NCBI GenBank assembly: GCA_002410755.1
Contig: DHOL01000042.1
Coordinates: 3,138 to 9,628, forward strand
Direction: 5' to 3'
Source of the DNA: Ruminococcaceae bacterium UBA5391
Lineage (GTDB): Bacteria; Bacillota; Clostridia; Oscillospirales; Acutalibacteraceae
DNA: 6,491 nt
Shown here: one piece after another, positions 1-4,121 of the stretch
Layout of the letters: each line of letters starts with the position of its first letter
Numbering within the stretch: the first letter of the stretch is position 1
Notes under the pieces: generated by a model
Seen by the model: the letters and a program-made list of their open reading frames with translations, nothing else
Told to the model about the DNA's origin: nothing
Databases searched by the model: none
Program-made: the position numbers and the translations under genes

Positions 1-816
1 GTTCCGCTTGTGGAGGCCGTTATGCAGCAGGAAAGCGGGGGTTCCGGAGGGGATCCGATGCAGTGTTCCGAGGGCCCCTGCAACACCCAATATCCCAATA
101 AGCCAAACGGGATTACCGACCCGGCCTATTCCATCCGGTGCGGTGTTCAGGAACTTGCCGGCTGCCTCCGGGCGGCAGAATGCAAGTCCCCCGACGACAC
201 TCCAGGCATCAGCCTGGCTCTTCAGGGGTATAATTTCGGCAACGGATACATTTCATGGGCCCTGAAAAAAGGCGGATATTCCGCGAAAAATGCAGCCGAA
301 TTCTCACAAATGGAAGCCCGCAAATTGGGCTGGTCCGGATACGGTGACGTGAACTATGTGAACCACGTTCTCCGGTATTATTCGGTGCTGGGAGGCGGAA
401 GTGCTGGAAAAGGCAGCTTTGCCAGTCCTATCGCAAAAGGACAATTTACGATTTCCTCAGGTTTTGGAGAACGGATAGATCCTGTATCCGGTGGAAAGAA
501 ATTTCACAGGGGAGTCGATATGGCTGCGCCATACGGGACGCCAATCTGCGCCGGTGCGGACGGCACCGTGATCTATGCCCAGTATGGTGCAAAGGCTTAT
601 TCCGGATATGGGAATGTCGTTGTTATCCGGCATTCTTCGTCTCTTGTCAGCCTGTATGGACACTGTTCCCGCCTGCTTGTTTCAAGCGGACAGGCTGTCC
701 GGAAAGGGCAGGTAATCGCAGAGGTGGGCAGCACAGGCAAAAGCACCGGAAACCACTGCCACTTTGAAATCCGTGTCAACGGCTCCAGTGTCAACCCTCT
801 GCCTTATCTTGCATGA
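1..816 (+). CDS. Bifunctional lysozyme-like / M23 peptidase cell-wall hydrolase of a conjugative element (5' truncated)
   Basis: The frame is open from base 1 to TGA 814-816, so the start is upstream; the GTG at 10 lies inside a conserved motif and is not the start. Numbering residues from base 1, residues 1 to about 127 match the lysozyme-like (CwlT N-terminal type) fold: MQQES with the likely catalytic Glu11, then a DPMQ segment, a YSIRCGVQ segment and LALQGYNFGNGYI. Residues about 143-271 are an M23 (LytM-type) metallo-endopeptidase: HRGVD (H169, D173), YGH (H221) and HCHFE (H252, H254), so the zinc ligands and catalytic histidines are all present. Such two-domain enzymes cut glycan and peptide bonds of peptidoglycan to let the type IV secretion channel cross a Gram-positive wall. 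Many Tn916-type relatives have NlpC/P60 as second domain; here it is M23. The lysozyme-like part carries several cysteines (for example in MQCS and GPCN), which is odd but unexplained. The signal peptide or membrane anchor would be upstream and cannot be seen. Confidence 0.9.
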   Translation, partial: VPLVEAVMQQESGGSGGDPMQCSEGPCNTQYPNKPNGITDPAYSIRCGVQELAGCLRAAECKSPDDTPGISLALQGYNFGNGYISWALKKGGYSAKNAAEFSQMEARKLGWSGYGDVNYVNHVLRYYSVLGGGSAGKGSFASPIAKGQFTISSGFGERIDPVSGGKKFHRGVDMAAPYGTPICAGADGTVIYAQYGAKAYSGYGNVVVIRHSSSLVSLYGHCSRLLVSSGQAVRKGQVIAEVGSTGKSTGNHCHFEIRVNGSSVNPLPYLA

Positions 817-837
817 GCAGGTTCCGGTAAAATTTCA

Positions 838-865
838 TTGTTTTTTCTCTGCTTTAGGCACGCCG
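838..865 (+). repeat. Direct repeat copy A (28 bp), upstream edge of the cargo block
   Basis: This starts 21 nt after the stop of the hydrolase gene. It reads TTGTTTTTTCTCTGCTTTAG followed by GCACGCCG and is identical over 28 bases to 2878-2905. The next base differs (G here, T there), then GCC is shared. It lies between genes and just upstream of the antitoxin promoter. Confidence 0.9.
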
Positions 866-879
866 GGCCAGCAAATTCT

Positions 880-908
880 TTGATATTTTGTTGCAGTTAT
901 GCTATAAT
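880..908 (+). promoter_or_regulatory. Sigma-A type promoter of the antitoxin-fic operon
   Basis: The -35 box is TTGATA (880-885) and the -10 box is TATAAT (903-908), with a 17-nt spacer. TGC stands directly before the -10, so it is also an extended -10. Transcription should begin near 914-916, about 30 nt before the antitoxin ATG. It is the best promoter match in the window and gives the toxin-antitoxin pair independent expression from the conjugation genes. Confidence 0.8.
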
Positions 909-911
909 AAT

Positions 912-928
912 ATTGTAATAAATTGTAA
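912..928 (+). promoter_or_regulatory. Paired ATTGTAA repeats at the transcription start (possible operator)
   Basis: ATTGTAA occurs at 912-918 and again at 922-928, exactly 10 bp apart, about one helical turn, spanning the predicted start of transcription. The position would suit a repressor site. VbhA-like antitoxins have no known DNA-binding domain, so the binder is unknown, and the region is AT-rich enough for chance. Confidence 0.25.
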
Positions 929-945
929 AAGCGAGGTGCCTTTTT

Positions 946-1119
946 ATGAAGAATATTGAGGAAACAATCCGCGATATAAACGGCACAATGACTATAGAAG
1001 GGATGCCCTTGACTGAGGAAGATAAAGTAACACTGCGAAAGTGTATTACCGGAAAAGTTTCGTCTGACGAAATGGTCAAGCGGTTAGTGAAACAATATTC
1101 TGTTAAGCAAGATAGGTGA
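946..1119 (+). CDS. vbhA: VbhA-like antitoxin of a class I Fic system
   Basis: This is a 57-residue protein. The start at ATG 946 is set by GAGGTG at 933-938 with a 7-nt spacer. Residues 14-19 read TMTIEG, which fits the Fic-inhibition motif [S/T]xxxE[G/N]; Glu18 is the predicted inhibitory glutamate that reaches into the Fic active site and blocks productive ATP binding. The remainder (DEMVKRLVKQY region) is predicted helical, like the three-helix VbhA fold. It ends 4 nt before fic, so the two are translated together with antitoxin first, the usual order for class I Fic modules. Size, motif and position all agree. The gene symbol is by family only; orthology to Bartonella vbhA is not claimed. 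Confidence 0.85.
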   Translation: MKNIEETIRDINGTMTIEGMPLTEEDKVTLRKCITGKVSSDEMVKRLVKQYSVKQDR

Positions 1120-1123
1120 TTTT

Positions 1124-1858
1124 ATGAAAAGTGAATATCAGTATGATTACGAGTGGGATAGCAAATATTGTTATCCCCATTCTTTTGTCTTGATTAACAA
1201 GTTGGGAATAGAAAATAAAGATCGATTAAGCGAAGCCGAAAGGCGGATCACGTCTATCCGTATTTTTGAAATATCCCAAACACCGATTAGGGGAGATTTT
1301 GACCTTAATCATTTGCAGAAAATCCACAAATTCATTTTTCACGATGTGTACCCATGGGCCGGGCAGTTGCGAACTGTAAATATAGCGAAGGGAAATCAGT
1401 TTTGCAACTGTATGTATATCGAGCAAGGCTTTGTATCAATCTATGAAAAGCTCAAAAATGATTGTTTTTTGCTTACTGCCTCTCCTGATACAATCTGCGG
1501 TAAACTAGCCTATTACCTTGGCGAAATAAACGCAATTCACCCCTTCCGTGAAGGAAACGGCCGAACGCAGCGAGTTTATATTCAATTTATTGCACAAGTT
1601 GCCGGGTACTCAGTAAACTTTGCAGACATAACCGCTGCGGAGATGATAGAAGCCAGCGCTCAGGCTTTCAATTGCGATTACCGTAAGATGACAAAGCTTT
1701 TCCAAAGAATAACCAAACCTATATCTTTACGGGAGCAGAAGCAATTTATTCACTCTATAGCAGCAGAAAACGGTCCTGTCCTTGCCTTATACAAAAAAAT
1801 TGCAGGCAGACAGGAACAAAGGCTGAATGAAGATCAGTTACCAACCATCAAATTTTAA
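1124..1858 (+). CDS. fic: Fic-domain AMP-transferase toxin (VbhT/FicT-like)
   Basis: This is a 244-residue protein. Residues 139-150 read HPFREGNGRTQR, a complete canonical Fic motif HPFx[D/E]GN[G/K]R with catalytic His139, so the enzyme is predicted active. Upstream, IHKFIFHDVYPWAGQLRTVN (67-86) is the conserved lead-in, and IAKGNQFCNCMYI is the flap that positions the target chain. Enzymes of this class move AMP from ATP to a hydroxyl side chain; VbhT and FicT toxins modify DNA gyrase and topoisomerase IV and arrest growth. The target here is inferred, not shown. There is no BID secretion domain, unlike full-length VbhT. ATG 1124 follows the antitoxin stop by 4 nt, and the SD-like AGGTGA (1114-1119) lies within the antitoxin end, so toxin translation probably depends on antitoxin translation. 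A strong terminator follows. Confidence 0.95.
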   Translation: MKSEYQYDYEWDSKYCYPHSFVLINKLGIENKDRLSEAERRITSIRIFEISQTPIRGDFDLNHLQKIHKFIFHDVYPWAGQLRTVNIAKGNQFCNCMYIEQGFVSIYEKLKNDCFLLTASPDTICGKLAYYLGEINAIHPFREGNGRTQRVYIQFIAQVAGYSVNFADITAAEMIEASAQAFNCDYRKMTKLFQRITKPISLREQKQFIHSIAAENGPVLALYKKIAGRQEQRLNEDQLPTIKF

Positions 1859-1874
1859 GAGTAAGATAACGATT

Positions 1875-1904
1875 GCCGCCGGATAAAAATCCGGTGGCTT
1901 TCTT
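1875..1904 (+). terminator. Rho-independent terminator after fic
   Basis: GCCGCCGGAT (1875-1884) and ATCCGGTGGC (1889-1898) form a 10-bp stem with one G-U pair and an AAAA loop, followed by TTTCTT. It begins 17 nt after the fic stop and closes the antitoxin-fic transcription unit. Confidence 0.9.
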
Positions 1905-1928
1905 CATGCCCAAACGCTGGGAAAAGCC

Positions 1929-1949
1929 TTGTTTTTTCTCTGTCTTAGG
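1929..1949 (+). repeat. Direct repeat copy C (degenerate), between fic and the unknown gene
   Basis: It reads TTGTTTTTTCTCTGTCTTAG plus G and matches the first 21 bases of copies A and B at 19 positions; the only change is CT to TC. The GCACGCCG half is not preserved (TTCTC follows instead). It lies just after the fic terminator and 45 nt before the GTG start of the next gene. Confidence 0.7.
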
Positions 1950-1981
1950 TTCTCTTTTTAATTAATTTCATGGTAACCGAG

Positions 1982-1987
1982 AGGAGG
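1982..1987 (+). promoter_or_regulatory. Ribosome binding site AGGAGG that sets the GTG start at 1994
   Basis: This is a perfect AGGAGG with a 6-nt spacer to GTG 1994. It lies downstream of the in-frame ATG at 1970, which has only AT-rich sequence before it, so the longer start is unlikely. Confidence 0.7.
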
Positions 1988-1993
1988 CATTTT

Positions 1994-2956
1994 GTGCGGA
2001 TTATTAAGCAATTCAAGGGGACAATTATGTCCACTGAAATACTGATTTTACAGGCAGCGCTTTTTATTATCTGCTTTCATCCATTGTGGGACGGTGATGG
2101 AATTAAAGAAGATGACGCTGCTTTTTTAGTCATACAAACTTTTTTTCTAGTTATCAGCGTTGGTGTATGTCACAGGAATTTATTCAATGAGATAAAAAAT
2201 TGCAAGGAGAAAAATATAATGAGAACTAAAAAATCTAATTTAGTGAAACGTCAGCAAATAACAAATATGCTGAGACAATTTAACGATAATTTGGAAGTAA
2301 ATTGTTCCAAGTCCGATATTGATTTTATTAAGTCTATGCTGCTTCATATTAAGGCAAAATTGATTCAGGGTCTGCAAAATTATGATGTTCCGAACGACGT
2401 CAAATACGACGAATATCAATATAAATATTCGGATAGTTGTATTCAAAGTATAAGGAATAATGATTTGAAATGGGCATTAAAATGGTTCACAGAAATTTAT
2501 GATTGCAATTTTCCGTTTCATACATACTGTAACTACAGCGAATTGATCGTCAGTACTCTGCTGATCAGCAATATAATCGGCCTATGCGACAGTTTACTTT
2601 CCAAGATGGACAAGCCGGCGCTGACGGTTTCATCCGGAAAAAATCTAATTCAGGATGTTATGTCTGGCATTCGCCGTTTAAGTGATTTGGATTCAGAAAT
2701 TGAATCCTGGCACAGTTGCTTTCCTGAATTATCATTCAAAACATACTTCGGCCTAACCGACGATGAAAGCACTTATGTGGGAAAATGCGTATTCGAGGCA
2801 TTTCGAGCGATCGTCGCATGCCGGAAGAATGGCCTCAGCATGAAAGCATATATGGAAAAGATTCAAGAAGAAATCAGTTGTTTTTTCTCTGCTTTAGGCA
2901 CGCCGTGCCGCACTCATGATGAATTTTTCGAAGAAAAAAGAGGGAATATTTTATGA
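1994..2956 (+). CDS. Unrecognised protein with two N-terminal hydrophobic segments and a chimeric C-terminal tail
   Basis: This is a 320-residue protein from GTG 1994 (AGGAGG, 6-nt spacer). I do not recognise it as a whole. Residues about 16-28 and 42-59 are hydrophobic with a short acidic loop between (DGDGIKEDD), suggesting a membrane hairpin. The rest looks soluble and helical, rich in Lys, Asn and Asp. Near bases 2684-2825 the stretch SEIESWH ... YFGLTDDE resembles a WH...L..(Y/F)xGLTxEE pattern I know from small Firmicutes mobile-element proteins; that resemblance is weak and gives no function. Other plausible starts are ATG 2027 (AAGGGG, 6-nt spacer) and ATG 2219 (AAGGAG, 9-nt spacer), the last giving a 245-residue soluble form. 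The last 26 or so residues (CFFSALGTPC onward) are encoded by repeat copy B and sequence after it, so the tail probably came from the host element. The stop TGA overlaps the next ATG. This is among the most AT-rich DNA in the window. Confidence 0.7.
   Translation: MRIIKQFKGTIMSTEILILQAALFIICFHPLWDGDGIKEDDAAFLVIQTFFLVISVGVCHRNLFNEIKNCKEKNIMRTKKSNLVKRQQITNMLRQFNDNLEVNCSKSDIDFIKSMLLHIKAKLIQGLQNYDVPNDVKYDEYQYKYSDSCIQSIRNNDLKWALKWFTEIYDCNFPFHTYCNYSELIVSTLLISNIIGLCDSLLSKMDKPALTVSSGKNLIQDVMSGIRRLSDLDSEIESWHSCFPELSFKTYFGLTDDESTYVGKCVFEAFRAIVACRKNGLSMKAYMEKIQEEISCFFSALGTPCRTHDEFFEEKRGNIL
2878..2905 (+). repeat. Direct repeat copy B (28 bp), inside the 3' end of a coding region
   Basis: It is identical to copy A (838-865). 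It is read as SCFFSALGTP in the unknown protein. Its right end begins the palindrome GGCACG-C-CGTGCC (2897-2909), which is perfect here and has one mismatch at copy A. Confidence 0.9.
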
Positions 2957-3240
2957 AACATATAAAAGTTGAACTGGATGTAGACCCGGAAATATTTGCA
3001 GCAGCAAAGCAGTTTATGAATGCAAAAGGGCTGAAAATAGAAGATTCTCTGGACAATTCCGTGATGAAATTCTATAAAAAATATGTGCCTTCCGACGTCC
3101 GAAAGTACATTGAAAGCAGGGTGTCTGCTGCCCGGCCTTCCCTTAAAAAATCAGTGGATTCCAAGGCTTCCAGTTCCACGCTGCAGGTCATGGAAGGACC
3201 AATTTCCGGGTCTGAATCCGGAAAATCTATTCCAAACTGA
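2953..3240 (+). CDS. Small DUF6103-like protein of the conjugation module
   Basis: This is a 95-residue protein. ATG 2953 overlaps the preceding stop as ATGA and has AGAGGG at 2939-2944 with an 8-nt spacer, which supports the start and indicates translational coupling. A short beta-like stretch (KHIKVELDV) is followed by helices and the signature MKFYKKYVPSDVRKYIESR (about residues 38-56). This matches, from memory, the LYxKYVPxxVREYI signature of small proteins (DUF6103 type) that sit near MobP3 relaxases in Clostridia. The C-terminal third is Ser- and Lys-rich and probably disordered. The fold suggests a small DNA- or relaxosome-associated protein, but its function is unknown. It was probably separated from the hydrolase gene by the cargo block. 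Confidence 0.75.
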   Translation: MKHIKVELDVDPEIFAAAKQFMNAKGLKIEDSLDNSVMKFYKKYVPSDVRKYIESRVSAARPSLKKSVDSKASSSTLQVMEGPISGSESGKSIPN

Positions 3241-3349
3241 CCAAAATGAAAGGAAAAGCCTGATTTTGGCTTGCCCATGCGGTTTTCCAGCCCTTTTTGC
3301 GGGCCTTGTGTAAAACTTGTTTGCCCGTGATTCCTTTTTGCAGGATAAA

Positions 3350-3376
3350 GGAGTACACGCACGGCGCGTGTACTCC
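3350..3376 (+). repeat. Perfect inverted repeat, 11-bp arms, 5-nt loop
   Basis: GGAGTACACGC (3350-3360) pairs with GCGTGTACTCC (3366-3376) around the loop ACGGC. No T-tract follows, so it is not a terminator. It contains the AGTACA motif seen again at 3419 and 3530. Confidence 0.9.
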
Positions 3377-3383
3377 AATCTAC

Positions 3384-3406
3384 AACGCCCAGCAGTGCTG
3401 GGCGTT
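3384..3406 (+). repeat. Perfect inverted repeat, 11-bp arms around a single base
   Basis: AACGCCCAGCA (3384-3394) and TGCTGGGCGTT (3396-3406) flank G3395. It is 7 nt from the previous inverted repeat. It has only a three-T run after it, so it is a poor terminator; a protein-binding or oriT hairpin is more likely. Confidence 0.85.
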
Positions 3407-3518
3407 TGCTGAATGAAGAGTACATGTATTTTTAGGGCTTTGCAGGTACTTTTTCAATCAAAACGCGAAAAGCGAAATGGATTCTTCAATTATTATGTCA
3501 GATAACGTATGTTTTACT

Positions 3519-3541
3519 GTGCATGCAAAAGTACATGTACA
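3519..3541 (+). promoter_or_regulatory. Two adjacent related palindromes upstream of the RHH gene (possible operator)
   Basis: TGCATGCA (3520-3527 area) and the perfect palindrome GTACATGTAC (3531-3540) lie side by side, about 30 nt before ATG 3570. TGTGCATG and TGTACATG differ by one base. RHH proteins often repress their own genes through such sites. I find no clear promoter beside it, so the operator call is tentative. Confidence 0.35.
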
Positions 3542-3569
3542 CTTTATTTGTTGGAAAGGATTCTTTTTT

Positions 3570-4022
3570 ATGAAAAAATCAGCGAATAGCCAGTTGCTTA
3601 GTGATGAGCGCGTTAGTAGTAATGAAAAGCTAAAACTTTCCGTCTACATAAAAAAAGCAAGCATTATTAAAATGAACACTTTAATTTCACTTACTAACAG
3701 CACATCACGGAACGAAGTCATTGAAAAATCAGTTGATTTTTATTTTGGCTATATAACGTCCCAGTTCAGCCAGGAATATCTGTGTTCTGTTTTCGGGACG
3801 AAAATGGAAGGACTGGTTGGAACTTTGGGGACGAGGATCTCGCGCGGCAATTTCCGGTATGCGGTCCAGCTGGAGATGCTGGCCCGGATGCTTGCTTCCG
3901 TACTTCGTCTTTCCGGTGAACAGTACGGTAAGCTGCGCAAACGCGCAGTCGATGAGGTAAAACACACAAACGGGACACTTGATATATCCAAAATCATTGA
4001 CGATGTAAAAAGTGAAATATAA
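3570..4022 (+). CDS. Ribbon-helix-helix relaxosome accessory-type protein
   Basis: This is a 150-residue protein. ATG 3570 has GAAAGGA (3554-3560) with a 9-nt spacer; the in-frame ATG at 3477 has no ribosome site and would add 31 residues that run through the palindromes, so it is rejected. Residues 20-27 (KLKLSVYI) form the DNA-contacting strand, about 29-42 helix 1 and TSRNEVIEKSVDFYFGYI (45-61, with one residue omitted in places by family) helix 2, a standard RHH layout. The C-terminal half, ending in LRKRAVDEVKHTNGTLDI, matches the pattern of proteins found just upstream of MobP3 relaxases in Clostridia elements. The likely role is to bind oriT as a dimer or tetramer and recruit the relaxase, and perhaps to repress the operon. 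It reads in the same frame as the relaxase and is separated from it by a terminator. Confidence 0.82.
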   Translation: MKKSANSQLLSDERVSSNEKLKLSVYIKKASIIKMNTLISLTNSTSRNEVIEKSVDFYFGYITSQFSQEYLCSVFGTKMEGLVGTLGTRISRGNFRYAVQLEMLARMLASVLRLSGEQYGKLRKRAVDEVKHTNGTLDISKIIDDVKSEI

Positions 4023-4066
4023 ATTCAAAGGCTTCAGAAAGCCGGCCAAAAAATAAATAGCTGCAA

Positions 4067-4103
4067 GCTCCCGCCGAAAAAATCGCCGGGGGTTTTTCTT
4101 TTT
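4067..4103 (+). terminator. Intrinsic terminator or attenuator between the RHH gene and the relaxase
   Basis: GCTCCCGCCGA (4067-4077) pairs with TCGCCGGGGGT (4083-4093) around a five-A loop; 10 of 11 positions pair, including wobbles, with one C-C mismatch. TTTTTCTTTTT follows. Only 18 nt remain before the relaxase ATG, too few for a separate promoter, so the relaxase must depend on read-through unless a promoter lies upstream of the hairpin. A small GGCTT/AAGCC hairpin precedes it at 4030-4043. Confidence 0.75.
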
Positions 4104-4121
4104 AAAGTTTCCAAAAGGGGG

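Larger units (their letters stand above)
866..2877 (+). mobile_element. Candidate inserted cargo block between 28-bp direct repeats (antitoxin, Fic, unknown protein)
   Basis: The block is bounded by identical repeats at 838-865 and 2878-2905 and is visibly richer in A and T than the flanks. It carries its own promoter and terminator. It separates the conjugation hydrolase from the DUF6103-like and relaxase genes, which otherwise form one transfer module. Removing one repeat and the block would leave about 0.1 kb between hydrolase and DUF6103-like gene, a normal operon gap. No transposase or recombinase is encoded inside, so this is not a recognisable insertion sequence. Treating the whole as one inserted unit is inference; two successive insertions are equally possible given the third repeat at 1929. 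Confidence 0.45.
3241..3569 (+). other. Non-coding region with multiple inverted repeats, candidate origin of transfer (oriT)
   Basis: No convincing gene is found in these 329 bases. They hold two perfect inverted repeats with 11-bp arms (3350-3376 and 3384-3406), a weaker CCAAAAT/ATTTTGG stem (3241-3247 with 3263-3269), a CGGGC/GCCCG stem (3300-3304 with 3323-3327), and AGTACA motifs at 3352, 3419 and 3530. Position directly before an RHH relaxosome-type gene and the relaxase is typical of oriT. The nic site cannot be fixed from sequence alone. Confidence 0.5.

Noticed and set aside
10..816. GTG at base 10 as the start of the hydrolase gene
   Set aside because: It falls a few residues before the catalytic MQQES motif, the frame is open to base 1, and no ribosome site precedes it; the gene is cut by the window edge.
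838..865. Repeat resembles a polypyrimidine tract plus TTTAG|G, like a eukaryotic 3' splice site
   Set aside because: The context is bacterial, there is no matching 5' site, and the flanking genes are intact without splicing. No group I or II intron structure was recognised.
1970..1993. ATG 1970 as start of the unknown cargo protein
   Set aside because: Only AT-rich sequence without a ribosome site precedes it, and the AGGAGG at 1982 would lie inside the coding region; GTG 1994 fits that site.
838..2905. Integron cassette array with attC sites
   Set aside because: The repeats lack the paired GTTRRRY/RYYYAAC boxes and long imperfect dyad of attC, and no integrase is visible; any cassette behaviour would be of a different kind.
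3384..3406. The second inverted repeat as a terminator of the DUF6103-like gene
   Set aside because: It is 144 nt after the stop and followed by only three T; symmetry about one base fits a protein-binding or oriT hairpin better.
3072..3425. Minus-strand 117-codon open frame over the DUF6103-like gene and the hairpin region
   Set aside because: It is a shadow of the + strand gene, runs through the inverted repeats, and has no family resemblance or ribosome site.
3477..3569. Longer start of the RHH gene at ATG 3477
   Set aside because: It has no ribosome site, and the extra 31 residues are low-quality sequence through the palindromic region; ATG 3570 has GAAAGGA well placed.
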